From Amycolatopsis eburnea (GTDB taxonomy: Bacteria > Actinomycetota > Actinomycetes > Mycobacteriales > Pseudonocardiaceae), in assembly GCF_003937945.1 (NCBI RefSeq), contig NZ_RSEC01000058.1, positions 1,178,001 through 1,242,000 of the forward strand: a DNA stretch of 64,000 nucleotides. Reading direction: 5' to 3'. Of the stretch, positions 42,501-51,244 are shown in pieces. Within the stretch, counting starts at the first letter, position 1, and each line of letters starts with the position of its first letter. The notes beneath the pieces were generated by a model. It worked only from the letters and a program-made list of their open reading frames with translations, was not told where the DNA came from and did no database searches. The translations under genes and the position numbers were made by a program.

Positions 42501-42516
42501 TAAACATGTGAACTAA
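42497..42516. promoter_or_regulatory. Putative MarR operator 2 in front of hmgA
   Basis: TTAGTAAACATGTGAACTAA overlaps the TAG stop of marR and lies 19 bp before hmgA. Halves TTAGT/ACTAA are inverted with the same spacing as the site at 41919-41938. Confidence 0.65.
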
Positions 42517-42535
42517 ATCGGCCGAGGAGGCGACC

Positions 42536-43735
42536 ATGGGGTACTACCGCCGTGCGGGCACCATCCCACCCAAGCGGCACACCCAGCACCGCACGCCGGA
42601 GGGTGGGCTGTACTACGAAGAGCTGATGGGCGAGGAGGGCTTCTCCTCGGACTCGTCGCTGCTCTACCACCGCGGGGTGCCGTCGGCGATCGTCGACGCG
42701 ACGCCGTGGGAGCTGCCGGACCAGTCGCTCACCGAGAACCGGCCGCTCATCCCGCGCCACCTGAAGCTGCACGAGCTTTTCCCGGGCCAGGACTGGAAAA
42801 GCGCCGACGTGGTGACCGGGCGGCGGCTCGTGCTGGGCAACGGCGACGTGCGGATCTCCTACGTCGCGGCGGGGGAGACGTCGCCGTTGTACCGCAACGC
42901 CGTCGGCGACGAATGCGTGTACGTCGAGTCCGGCGAAGCGCGCGTCGAGACCGTTTTCGGGGTGCTCGAAGCACGTCAGGGCGACTACGTGATCCTGCCG
43001 CGGGCGACCACGCACCGCTGGGTGCCGGCCGGGGACGAGCCGCTGCGCGCGTACGTCGTCGAGGCGAACTCGCACATCACGCCGCCGAAGCGGTACCTCT
43101 CGAAGTTCGGGCAGCTGCTGGAGCACGCGCCGTACTGCGAACGCGACCTGCACGGGCCCGAGGAGCCGCTGCTGGCCGAGGGGACGGACGTCGAGGTGCT
43201 GGTGAAGCACCGCGGCTCGCGCGGCATCACCGGCACCCGGTACGTCTACCCCACGCACCCGTTCGACGTCGTCGGCTGGGACGGGTTCCTGTACCCGTAC
43301 ACGTTCAACATCGCCGACTTCGAGCCGATCACCGGCCGCGTGCACCAGCCGCCGCCGGTGCACCAGGTGTTCGAGGGCCACAACTTCGTCATCTGCAACT
43401 TCGTGCCGCGCAAGGTCGACTACCACCCCCTGGCCGTGCCGGTGCCGTACTACCACTCCAATGTGGACTCCGACGAGGTGATGTTCTACTGCGGCGGGAA
43501 CTACGAGGCCCGCAAGGGGTCCGGGATCGGCCAGGGCTCGATCAGCCTGCACCCGGGCGGCCACAGCCACGGCCCGCAGCCCGGCGCGGTCGAACGGTCC
43601 CTCGGCGCGGAGTTCTTCGACGAGCTGGCCGTCATGGTCGACACGTTCCGCCCGCTCGAACTCGGTGAAGGCGGGCTGGCGAGCGAAGACCCCGGCTACG
43701 CGTGGACCTGGTCCGGACGGGGGCCGTCGGCGTGA
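42536..43735 (+). CDS. hmgA: Homogentisate 1,2-dioxygenase
   Basis: 399 residues, bicupin homogentisate dioxygenase. The start YYRRAGTIPPKRHTQHR and the Fe-ligand region VDSDEVMFYCGGNYEARKG through LHPGGHSHGPQPGA are diagnostic. It opens the ring of homogentisate (from Tyr/Phe) to maleylacetoacetate. GAGGAGG precedes the ATG. First gene of a three-gene operon with 4-bp overlaps. Confidence 0.95.
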   Translation: MGYYRRAGTIPPKRHTQHRTPEGGLYYEELMGEEGFSSDSSLLYHRGVPSAIVDATPWELPDQSLTENRPLIPRHLKLHELFPGQDWKSADVVTGRRLVLGNGDVRISYVAAGETSPLYRNAVGDECVYVESGEARVETVFGVLEARQGDYVILPRATTHRWVPAGDEPLRAYVVEANSHITPPKRYLSKFGQLLEHAPYCERDLHGPEEPLLAEGTDVEVLVKHRGSRGITGTRYVYPTHPFDVVGWDGFLYPYTFNIADFEPITGRVHQPPPVHQVFEGHNFVICNFVPRKVDYHPLAVPVPYYHSNVDSDEVMFYCGGNYEARKGSGIGQGSISLHPGGHSHGPQPGAVERSLGAEFFDELAVMVDTFRPLELGEGGLASEDPGYAWTWSGRGPSA

Positions 43736-44532
43736 TCCCCGCGCTCTTCACCGGCCTGTGCGACGACGCCGCGGTGTTCCCGCCCGGCCTGTCCCCGCTG
43801 CCGGACGCCGTCGCCGCGCACGACGAGTATTCGGCGGCCTGGTACACCGACCTGGTCGGGCCGCTGGTGGTCGCCGCTCCGGCGCTCGACGAGCTGGCCG
43901 GCGTGCTCGGCGCCCGCGAGACGCCGTTGCCGCTCGCGGTGACGCTGCCGGGCGGGCCCGCGCAGCTGCCCGGCGTGCTGGCCGCCGTCCCGCGGCTGCC
44001 CGTCGACCTGCAGGCGCTGGAAATCGCGGTGCCGGACGGCATGGGCCCGGACGAGGTGCTCCGTGCGGTGTCCGCCGCGACCGCGCCGGTGTACGTCGAG
44101 ATCCCGCGCGACGACCGGCGCGAGCCGCTGCTGCGCGCGCTCGCGGGCACCGGCCACCGGGCGAAGTTCCGCACCGGCGGCGTGCGCGCCGAGCTCTACC
44201 CGGACGAAGCCGAGCTGGCGGCCGCGATCCGGGCAGCCGTCGCCGCCGGCGTCCCGTTCAAGGCGACGGCCGGCCTGCACCACGCCCTGCGCAACACCGA
44301 CCCGGACACCGGCTTCGAGCAGCACGGTTTCCTCAACCTGCTGCTCGCCGCCGCCGACCCGGACCGCGCGGAAGCCCTCCTCACCGAGCGTGACGGCCCG
44401 GCGGTCGCGGCGCTCGTGCGTGACCTGCCCGCGGGTGTCCGCGCGCGGTTCACGTCGTTCGGCACGTGCAGCATCACCGACCCCCTGACCGAACTGGCCG
44501 AGCTCGGCCTGCTGCCCCGAGGAGAGGCATGA
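43732..44532 (+). CDS. Unknown protein encoded between hmgA and fahA
   Basis: 266 residues, soluble. No family name is certain. The second half looks like late strands of a TIM barrel: HRAKFRTGGVRAELYPDEAELAAAIRAAV then VPFKATAGLHHALRN, and a C-terminal VRARFTSFGTCSITDPLTEL. The GTG overlaps the hmgA stop and the stop overlaps the fahA start, so it is locked into the homogentisate operon. The pathway step not otherwise accounted for here is maleylacetoacetate isomerisation, normally glutathione-dependent; actinomycetes lack glutathione, so this protein is a candidate for a different solution. That is inference. Confidence 0.8.
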   Translation: MIPALFTGLCDDAAVFPPGLSPLPDAVAAHDEYSAAWYTDLVGPLVVAAPALDELAGVLGARETPLPLAVTLPGGPAQLPGVLAAVPRLPVDLQALEIAVPDGMGPDEVLRAVSAATAPVYVEIPRDDRREPLLRALAGTGHRAKFRTGGVRAELYPDEAELAAAIRAAVAAGVPFKATAGLHHALRNTDPDTGFEQHGFLNLLLAAADPDRAEALLTERDGPAVAALVRDLPAGVRARFTSFGTCSITDPLTELAELGLLPRGEA

Positions 44533-45695
44533 CCACGATCGAGATCCCGGCCGGCTCCCCGTTCGGGACCGACAACCTGCCCTACGGCGTGTTCTCGACC
44601 GGCGGCGGCAGCCCGCGCGTCGGCGTCCGCGTCGGCGACTCCGTGCTCGACCTGGCCCGCGCGCTCGGCGACGACGTGTTCGCGGCGCCGACGCTGAACC
44701 CGTTCATGGCGCAGGGGTACGACCGCTGGGTCGCGGTCCGGGAACAGCTGACGTCGCTCGTGACCGGCGAGGTCCCGGACGACGCCGTGCACGCGCTCGC
44801 CGACGTCACCCTGCACCTGCCGATCGAGGTCGCGGACTACGTCGACTTCTACGCGTCGGAACACCACGCGTCGAACGTCGGCCGGCTGTTCCGCCCGGAC
44901 GCGGAACCGCTGCTGCCGAACTGGAAGCACCTCCCGGTCGGCTACCACGGCCGCAGCGGCACGGTCCTGGTCTCGGGCACGGACATCGTCCGCCCCAGCG
45001 GCCAGCGCAAGGCCGACCCGGCACCGGTGTTCGGGCCCAGCACGAGGCTCGACATCGAAGCCGAGCTGGGTTTCGTGGTCGGCACCGGCACCCCGCTGAA
45101 CACCCCGATCGCCCCGGACGACTTCGCCCGCCACGTCTTCGGCGCGGTGCTGCTCAACGACTGGTCCGCCCGCGACATCCAGGCCTGGGAGTACGTCCCG
45201 CTGGGCCCGAACCTCGGCAAGAGCTTCGCGACGTCGATCTCGGCGTGGGTGGTCCCGCTCCTGGCGCTGGAAGCCGCGCGCGTCCCGCTGCCCGGCCAGG
45301 ACCCGGAGCCGCTGCCGTACCTGCGCGAAAGCCGCCCGTGGGGGCTGGACGTCGAGCTGGTCGTCGAGTGGAACGGCGAAGAGGTCAGCCGCCCGCCGTA
45401 CCGCGAGATGTACTGGTCACCGGCCCAGATGCTGGCCCACCTGACGGTGAACGGCGCGTCGGCGAGGACCGGCGACCTGTACGGATCGGGCACGATCTCG
45501 GGCCCGGAGAAGCACCAGCGCGGCGCGTTCCTGGAGCTGAGCTGGGGCGGCGCGGAACCGTTGACGGTCAAGGGCGAGCAGCGCTCGTTCCTGCTGGACG
45601 GCGACGAAGTGGTGATCACGGCGACGGCCCCGGGCGCGAGCGGCGGCCGCATCGCGTTCGGTGAGGTCCGCGGCCGGATCCTCCCGGCGGAGTGA
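44529..45695 (+). CDS. fahA: Fumarylacetoacetase
   Basis: 388 residues. N-terminal SH3-like domain (LPYGVFSTGGGSPRVGVRVG), then the FAH fold with the metal/catalytic segments DYVDFYASEHHASNVGRLFR (catalytic His and Asp), LDIEAELGFVVG and NDWSARDIQAWEYVPLGP. It hydrolyses fumarylacetoacetate to fumarate and acetoacetate, ending Tyr/Phe catabolism. ATG overlaps the preceding stop (ATGA). Confidence 0.95.
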   Translation: MTTIEIPAGSPFGTDNLPYGVFSTGGGSPRVGVRVGDSVLDLARALGDDVFAAPTLNPFMAQGYDRWVAVREQLTSLVTGEVPDDAVHALADVTLHLPIEVADYVDFYASEHHASNVGRLFRPDAEPLLPNWKHLPVGYHGRSGTVLVSGTDIVRPSGQRKADPAPVFGPSTRLDIEAELGFVVGTGTPLNTPIAPDDFARHVFGAVLLNDWSARDIQAWEYVPLGPNLGKSFATSISAWVVPLLALEAARVPLPGQDPEPLPYLRESRPWGLDVELVVEWNGEEVSRPPYREMYWSPAQMLAHLTVNGASARTGDLYGSGTISGPEKHQRGAFLELSWGGAEPLTVKGEQRSFLLDGDEVVITATAPGASGGRIAFGEVRGRILPAE

Positions 45696-45711
45696 CCCGG
45701 CGGCACCGGGT
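45695..45711. terminator. Short hairpin between convergent fahA and GH43 genes
   Basis: ACCCGG-N5-CCGGGT begins at the last base of the fahA stop and ends 8 bp before the stop of the convergent gene. It could terminate both transcripts. Confidence 0.45.
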
Positions 45712-45719
45712 GGGCCGCC

Positions 45720-46757
45720 TCATTCGAAGAACTTGAGGCTCCACCCGGTGTCGGTGGTCGCGCCGGGGACGTTCGCCCGCCGGTACGTCGTCGACCCCCA
45801 CCAGCAGAACGTTCCCGTGTACCAATACCGGTTGGCCCACGAATACGGCGTGCCCTTCGCGACCGCGTGGAACATCAGCGGGAACTTCGGGCCCGCGGGC
45901 GGGCTGGTCGCGATGTCGCCGTTCAGCAGGACGAAGCTGTTGTGGCCCGGGCCGTTCACGTACAGCGTCGGGTCCCAGCCGGTCATCATCGTGGTGCGGT
46001 TGGAGCCGAAGAGGCAACCGTTGGACTTGTACCAGTCCCACACGTACGTCGGGTCGCCGCCCGCGCGCAGGCGCAGTTCCGCGAGGCAGTACTGGTCGCT
46101 CCAGCTGCCGTTGGCCGAGTAGACGATGTGCAGCTGGCCGTTCGGGTCCTTGATCGCTTCGGGGGCCTCGTTGATGTACGGGTTCCCGACGACGCGCTCC
46201 CAGCTCTCCCGCGGCTGCGAAATGATGTACCGCGCCCCGGTCGGCGTGGTCGGGGTGCTCATGCGGGCGAGGTAGAGGTTCTGCTCGACGTTCGTGTCGC
46301 CGGCCCAGCCCGACCAGACGAACCAGCGCTGGCCGCCGAAGGTGAACAGCGTCCCGTCGATGGCCCACTTGTCGTCGGGCAGCGCGAGCTGTGTCTCCGC
46401 CGTGTAGCCGCTGTCGGCGGTGGCCGAGCTGATCACGTACATCCGGTGCGCCGCACCGGTTCCGGCCGTGAAGTAGACGTAGAAGCGGCCGCCGTCGGTG
46501 ACGATCTCCGGGGCCCACACCTCGCCGAGGCCGCGGCTGTCCGACCAGATCCGCCGGGCGGGCGCCGCAGCCAGGCCGTCGGTGGACGAGGCTTGCCGCA
46601 CCACGATCCCACCGCCGGACGACTGGACGGCGACGTAGGTGGAGCCGACCCGGAGCACGCTGGGATCGGCCGCGCGCAGGGCGGTTTGCCCGGCTTCGGC
46701 GGTGCCGGCGGTTGTGGCGGCGAAGAGGGCGAGAACGAGAACGAGGCGGCGGAACAC
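45720..46757 (-). CDS. Secreted GH43-like glycoside hydrolase (arabinofuranosidase/arabinanase type)
   Basis: 345 residues, Sec signal (about 1-22). Five-bladed propeller layout with catalytic residues ADPSV (Asp31, base), WAIDGTLF (Asp134, pKa modulator) and INEAPEAI (general acid Glu near 199). Four cysteines near the C-terminal half (YCLAEL, NGCLF, TFCWW) may form disulfides. Probably removes or cuts arabinose-containing side chains outside the cell. GTG 46757 is the start. It stands alone on the minus strand. Confidence 0.82.
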   Translation of the reverse strand: MFRRLVLVLALFAATTAGTAEAGQTALRAADPSVLRVGSTYVAVQSSGGGIVVRQASSTDGLAAAPARRIWSDSRGLGEVWAPEIVTDGGRFYVYFTAGTGAAHRMYVISSATADSGYTAETQLALPDDKWAIDGTLFTFGGQRWFVWSGWAGDTNVEQNLYLARMSTPTTPTGARYIISQPRESWERVVGNPYINEAPEAIKDPNGQLHIVYSANGSWSDQYCLAELRLRAGGDPTYVWDWYKSNGCLFGSNRTTMMTGWDPTLYVNGPGHNSFVLLNGDIATSPPAGPKFPLMFHAVAKGTPYSWANRYWYTGTFCWWGSTTYRRANVPGATTDTGWSLKFFE

Positions 46758-46872
46758 GGGACCACATCCCTCGGTCGATCCGGAACCGACAGGATCACCC
46801 GCCGCCGGGCGCGGCCGGTAGAGCTTGCTCGATCAAGGTCGCCGAGATTGGTCTGAACCGGTGAGCCGCCGC

Positions 46873-47610
46873 TCAGCCCTGCCGGGTGGGGCGGATGGTG
46901 AGGTCGCCGATCTCGACGTCGTCCGGCTGCTCGATGGCGAACGCGATCGCCCGCGCGACCGCGTCGGGGCCGATGCCCAGTGCGGCCATCGCCTGCTGGG
47001 CCTGCTCGCGCTGCGCGGGGTCCTCGACGTGGTCGACCAGCTCGGTGCGCACGAACCCCGGCGAAATCGACGTCGTGCGCAGGACGCCGTCGGTCGACTC
47101 CTGCCGCAGTGCCTCCAGCAGCGTCCGCACGGCGTTCTTGGTGCCCGCGTAGACGGCCTGGGCCGGCACGATCTTCAGGCCCGACGTCGAGACGGTCGTG
47201 ACGAAGTGCCCGCGGCCCTGCGCGCGGAACACCGGCAGCGCGGCGGCGATCCCGTGCAGCACGCCGCGGAGGTTGACGTCGATCATCGCGTCCCAGTCGT
47301 CGACGTCGAGGTCGCTCACCGGCGCGATCCGGGCGACGCCGGCGTTGGCCACCAGGACATCGAGGCGGCCGAAGCGGTCGACGGCACGGGTCACGAGCCG
47401 CTCGAGATCGGCCCGGCGGGTCACGTCGACGTCCAGCAGGTCCGCGCGGCCGCCGTCGTCCCGGATCTTCCGCGCGAGCACTTCCAGCCGGTCGGTGCGC
47501 CGGGCACCGAGCACGACGGCCGCGCCGCGGCTCGCCAGCTCCACCGCCGTCGCCTCGCCGATCCCGCTGCTCGCACCCGTGATCGCGACGACCTTGTCCA
47601 GCCCGGTCAT
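46873..47610 (-). CDS. Short-chain dehydrogenase/reductase
   Basis: 245 residues. Rossmann TGASSGIG at 11-18, NAG motif in VLVANAGVA, catalytic Ser in VSTSG and YxxxK in VYAGTKNAV; ISPGFVRTEL follows. Classical SDR. GGGAGG lies before ATG 47610. Divergent from a TetR gene with a long palindrome between, so repressed by it. Confidence 0.92.
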   Translation of the reverse strand: MTGLDKVVAITGASSGIGEATAVELASRGAAVVLGARRTDRLEVLARKIRDDGGRADLLDVDVTRRADLERLVTRAVDRFGRLDVLVANAGVARIAPVSDLDVDDWDAMIDVNLRGVLHGIAAALPVFRAQGRGHFVTTVSTSGLKIVPAQAVYAGTKNAVRTLLEALRQESTDGVLRTTSISPGFVRTELVDHVEDPAQREQAQQAMAALGIGPDAVARAIAFAIEQPDDVEIGDLTIRPTRQG

Positions 47611-47628
47611 GGCACCTCCCGCTAAACT

Positions 47629-47669
47629 GACAACTGTCCGGTTAGCGACCACTGTACCGGACAGTTGTC
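47629..47669. promoter_or_regulatory. TetR operator between SDR and tetR
   Basis: GACAACTGTCCGGT (47629-47642) and ACCGGACAGTTGTC (47656-47669) are exact reverse complements 13 bp apart. Each half also holds an internal ACAACTGT dyad. It fills the 82-bp gap between the divergent SDR and tetR genes. Confidence 0.8.
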
Positions 47670-47692
47670 CACTTAAGCGAGGGGAGCCTGCC

Positions 47693-48250
47693 GTGGCCGG
47701 TCGTGAGCGCCGTTCGGACGCCGTCGCCAACCGCGACCGGATCGTCGAGGCCGCCCGTGCCGAGCTGAGCGAGTCCAACGGCGCGACCGACGACCTGAAG
47801 CTGCACCGGGTCGCGAAGGCCGCGGGCGTCGGGCAGGGCACGCTCTACCGGCACTTCCCGACCCGCGAGCACCTGCTGGCGGAGGTGTACCGGGCCGAGC
47901 TGACCCAGCTCGTCGGCACCGTCACGCCGCTGCTGGCGGAACACGCCCCGCTCGACGCGCTGTCCCGCTGGCTGGACCGGCTGGTCGAGTACGCGCGCGT
48001 CAAACGCGGCGTCATGGCGGCGATCGAGGTGGCGGCCTGGCAGGACCTCTACGCCAGCCAGCACGAGCGGCTCGACGACGCGCTCGAAACCCTGCTGGAG
48101 CAAGGAAAAGCCGCCGGGCAGATCCGCGACGGCGTCGACGCCGCCGACGTCATCCTGCTCCTCGGCGCGCTGTCCCGGATCCCCGAAGCCGACTGGGCCG
48201 AGCGCGCGCCCCGCATCGTGGCGGTGATCGTCGACGGCCTTCGCGCCTAG
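47693..48250 (+). CDS. TetR-family transcriptional regulator
   Basis: 185 residues with TetR HTH (LHRVAKAAGVGQGTLYRHFPTREHLLAEV) and a SbtR-like C-terminal domain. GTG 47693 has GGGGAG 6 nt upstream. It should repress the divergent SDR via the perfect 14-bp inverted repeat. Its end overlaps the convergent LysR gene by 4 bp. Confidence 0.9.
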   Translation: MAGRERRSDAVANRDRIVEAARAELSESNGATDDLKLHRVAKAAGVGQGTLYRHFPTREHLLAEVYRAELTQLVGTVTPLLAEHAPLDALSRWLDRLVEYARVKRGVMAAIEVAAWQDLYASQHERLDDALETLLEQGKAAGQIRDGVDAADVILLLGALSRIPEADWAERAPRIVAVIVDGLRA

Positions 48251-49140
48251 CCGGTCGCGGTGATCGCCTGGGTGACCGCGGCGATCGCCGGCGCGGCGGC
48301 GCCGGGCAGCCGCGCCACGAAGATCCGGCGGATCTCGGGTGGCGCGCCTTCGACGCGCAGGGCGAGCACGCCGGGCGGGACGACCGGCAGCAGGCCTTCC
48401 GGCATCGTCGTGACGCCGAGCCCGCGGGCGACCAGGTGCAGTTTCGTCAGCCAGTCCCGGGCGCTGTGGACGACCCGCGGCCGCCCCGGCAGGCCCGGCC
48501 AGACGCCGAGCTGCGGCTCGGTGTTCGACGCGGGCGTGGCGATCCACGGCACGTCGACCAGCTCGTCGACGTGCACCGACGTCCGGCCGGCGAACCCGCC
48601 GGTGGCCGCCGCGGCCACGACGAGCCCGACGTCCTGCACGGTCGTGAGGTGCAGCCGCGGCGACTCGCCGTCCGGCGCCCGGTGCGGCGGGCGGGAGGTG
48701 AGCAGGGCCAGGTCGAGCGAACCGGAGCGCAGCGCGCGGACCAGGCCGGGCGTGGTGCCTTCGCGGGTGGTGACGAGGACCTGCGGCGCGGTCGCGGCGA
48801 GCCGGACGAGGGCGGCGGGCAGGAGCACCGGTCCCGCGCTGGGGACCGAGCCGAGCCGCACCTGCTCCGTGCGGGGCGCTTCACCGGCGAGGTCGCCCGC
48901 GGCCGCGTCGACCGAAGCCAGGATCGCGCGGGCGTGGCGCAGCAACGTCAAGCCGCGGCGGGTCAGCCGCACCCCGTCGGTCCGCCGTTCGAACAGCGTC
49001 GCACCGGCGTCGCGTTCGAGCGCGGCGGCTTGGCGCGAGACCGCGGACTGCGTGTAGCCCAGCTGCGCGGCGGCCGCGGTGAAGCTGCCGCATTCGGCGA
49101 TCCGGCACAGCACCCGGAGGCTGGCGCTCGAGAAGTCCAT
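48247..49140 (-). CDS. LysR-family transcriptional regulator
   Basis: 297 residues. Winged helix CGSFTAAAAQLGYTQSAVSRQAAALER and an effector-binding domain (QVRLGSVPSAGPVLLPAAL). ATG 49140 gives the usual MDFSSASLRVL start; a GTG nine bases upstream is possible. Divergent from an alcohol dehydrogenase-type gene 91 bp away, which is its most likely target. Confidence 0.88.
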   Translation of the reverse strand: MDFSSASLRVLCRIAECGSFTAAAAQLGYTQSAVSRQAAALERDAGATLFERRTDGVRLTRRGLTLLRHARAILASVDAAAGDLAGEAPRTEQVRLGSVPSAGPVLLPAALVRLAATAPQVLVTTREGTTPGLVRALRSGSLDLALLTSRPPHRAPDGESPRLHLTTVQDVGLVVAAAATGGFAGRTSVHVDELVDVPWIATPASNTEPQLGVWPGLPGRPRVVHSARDWLTKLHLVARGLGVTTMPEGLLPVVPPGVLALRVEGAPPEIRRIFVARLPGAAAPAIAAVTQAITATG

Positions 49141-49231
49141 GCCGACCACGCATACCAGAGATGCTCGATCAGCGCTTCCCGCATGCCCCTCCGGTGCTTA
49201 GCGTGGCGAGGGACGACAGAAGGGCTTTTCC

Positions 49232-50341
49232 ATGCGTGCAGCGACATTGACGGCGTTCGGCTCCCCGCTCGTGGTGGGCGAGGTCCCGGACCCGGAAGCC
49301 GGTCCCGGCGAGGTGCTGGTCGAGGTCCTGGCGACCTGCGTCCCGCCCTACGCGGCCGAAGTGTTCGGCGGCCAACGGCGCTATCCGCTGGAACCCCCGG
49401 TGGTACCGGGCGTCGGCGGCATCGGCCGGGTGACCCGGGTGGGCCCGGACTCGACCAAGCTGAAGGCGGGCGACCTGGTCTGGTGCGATTCGACGGTCCG
49501 CGCCCGCGACGACGCCCTGACCCCGGACATCACCCTGCAGGGCTGGAGTTCCCGAGGCGAGGGCGGCGCCCGGCTGTCCCGCTACCTGCACGACGGCCCC
49601 TTCGCCGAACTCATGCGGGTCCCGACCGAGAACGTCTACCGCCTGCCACCGGGAGCCGAGCCCGCGAGCTGGTCCGCCCTCGGCGTCCACACGATCCCGT
49701 ACGGCGGCCTGCTGGCCGGCCGGCTCGAGGCCGGCGAGACGGTGCTCATCAGCGGAGCCACGGGCAACCTCGGCAGCAGCGCGGTGGCCGTGGCCCTCGC
49801 GATGGGCGCCGGCCACGTGGTGGCACCGGGCCGCAACCGAGCCGCCCTCGACCTGCTGGCCGACCGCTTCGGCCCACGGGTGAGCCCGGTGGAGCTGACG
49901 GGAGCGGAGGACACCGACCGCACCACGATGACCGCGGCCGCCGACGGTCCCATCGACCTGGTCCTCGACCTCCTGCCGCCCCAAGCCCCCGCCACGGCGT
50001 CCCGCACCGCGGCGATGACGGTGCGCGAGTACGGGCGAGTGGTCCTGATGGGCGGCGTCGGCATGCTGGGCGGCGCGGACTTCGCGCTGCCGTACCCGTG
50101 GATCATGCGCAACTCGGTGACGGTCCGCGGCCAGTGGATGTACCCGCGCACCGCGAACGCCGCCATGATCCGGCTCGTGGCGACGGGAGCCTTGGACCTT
50201 TCACCCGAGCGCGTCACGCGGTTCGCCCTCGACGAGGTCAACGAGGCGATCTCCCATGCGGCCGCGCACGGTGGCCCGTTCGACCGCACTGTCCTCGAGC
50301 CGGGGAACGGGTGCGAACACCGCTGGGATCAGCGGCGGTGA
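49232..50341 (+). CDS. Medium-chain (zinc-type) alcohol dehydrogenase/quinone reductase family protein
   Basis: 369 residues. MDR fold: GroES-like N-terminal half (PVVPGVGGIGRVTRVG) and Rossmann GATGNLGSSAVAVA. The usual structural zinc Cys cluster is absent and the N-terminal catalytic Cys context is unusual (ATCVPPYAAEVFGG), so it may be a zinc-independent reductase. The C-terminus (EPGNGCEHRWDQRR) looks disordered and abuts a guaB relic. Probably controlled by the divergent LysR. Confidence 0.83.
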   Translation: MRAATLTAFGSPLVVGEVPDPEAGPGEVLVEVLATCVPPYAAEVFGGQRRYPLEPPVVPGVGGIGRVTRVGPDSTKLKAGDLVWCDSTVRARDDALTPDITLQGWSSRGEGGARLSRYLHDGPFAELMRVPTENVYRLPPGAEPASWSALGVHTIPYGGLLAGRLEAGETVLISGATGNLGSSAVAVALAMGAGHVVAPGRNRAALDLLADRFGPRVSPVELTGAEDTDRTTMTAAADGPIDLVLDLLPPQAPATASRTAAMTVREYGRVVLMGGVGMLGGADFALPYPWIMRNSVTVRGQWMYPRTANAAMIRLVATGALDLSPERVTRFALDEVNEAISHAAAHGGPFDRTVLEPGNGCEHRWDQRR

Positions 50342-50701
50342 TGTCGTGCTGGTACAAGACGTCGGCCACCGGGCCGCGGGACGAGGTTTTCCTCGGCCGT
50401 CCCCGATCACCGGCACGCCGGCGGCGGCGCACGCGGGCGAAGCCTCGTAGATCGAGCCGATCTGCGGCACGCCGACCTCGGCGTCCACCAGCAGCCGCCC
50501 CGCCTTGTCGCGGGCGGCGCCGGGGAACCGCTCGTTCTTCGCGAAGTCCTTGATGGTGCTCAGCCCGACGAGCCGTCGCGCGGTGGTGCCGGCCTGGCTG
50601 GGGGTCACGTCGGATTCCGCGGGCAGCAGCACGTCGTCGAAGGCGAGGCCGAGGGAGGTGAACTTCGCCGGAAGGGGTTCTGGTCTGTCCGAAGTGGGCA
50701 C
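50342..50701 (-). pseudogene. guaB: Relic of IMP dehydrogenase gene (guaB) with internal deletions
   Basis: From GTG 50701 the frame reads KFTSLGLAFDDVLLPAESD (GuaB N-terminus), then jumps to STIKDFAKNERFPGAARDK and RLLVDAEVGV (after the CBS pair), then to QIGSIYEASPACAAAGVPVI (substrate-side barrel), and then shifts frame to GPVADVLYQ (50375-50349), a C-terminal GuaB segment. The CBS domains, the catalytic Cys loop and most of the barrel are missing; about 120 codons remain of about 500. The order and strand are preserved, so it decayed by deletions in place. Confidence 0.8.
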
Positions 50702-51244
50702 ACCGCAAAGCGCTGGTTCACCGCGAATCACCCCGTGGGGCGGGAAACGGGGTAGTGGCTGCTCCGCCCTGCCCTCACCTCAATCACCCGGATCGACGTC
50801 TTGACGGCGGCCTGCTGTTCGTCGATAGTGATAACCCAAATCCGAACGCCCGAGCACGAACGAACACCGGTAACTGTTAGCGCTAACATTGCGACCGATG
50901 AACCCCGACGGCGGGGTCACCGGCGTTAGCCGACGCACCGAAAACACGGCCGGGCGGTGCGCTGTTCCGTATCGATGAACAAGGGAGTTCATGGTGCCTG
51001 CGCCGCAAACGCCGGGCCGACGGCTGATCGCCTTCGGCAGTGCCTCGCAAGCCCGGGCTGAGCGGCACCATCGCAAGCCACCGACGCTTTCCTTTCCGCA
51101 AGGGAGCTTTCACGGCCCGGCGATCGAGGATCCGGAACCGCCGTCCTGACCCGCGGCGCCCTGGCGGCGATGGCCCCATCAGCGAGAACGACCCGGCGAT
51201 CGGGTGCCCCTTCCGAGTACATCCCAGCTGAACGGAGAACTTCG
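50702..51244. other. Intergenic region with a LacI-type operator
   Basis: 543 bp between the guaB relic and the GH127 gene with no convincing gene. It holds a perfect palindrome at 50875-50888, about 360 bp before the GH127 start, leaving a long 5' untranslated region or a second promoter closer in. Reading frames here are short and lack ribosome sites. Confidence 0.5.
50875..50888. promoter_or_regulatory. LacI-family operator palindrome
   Basis: TGTTAGCGCTAACA is a perfect 14-bp palindrome with the central AGCGCT core of LacI-family sugar repressor sites, in an AT-richer patch upstream of the arabinofuranosidase. It differs from the CebR site, so a different sugar repressor is expected. Confidence 0.7.
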
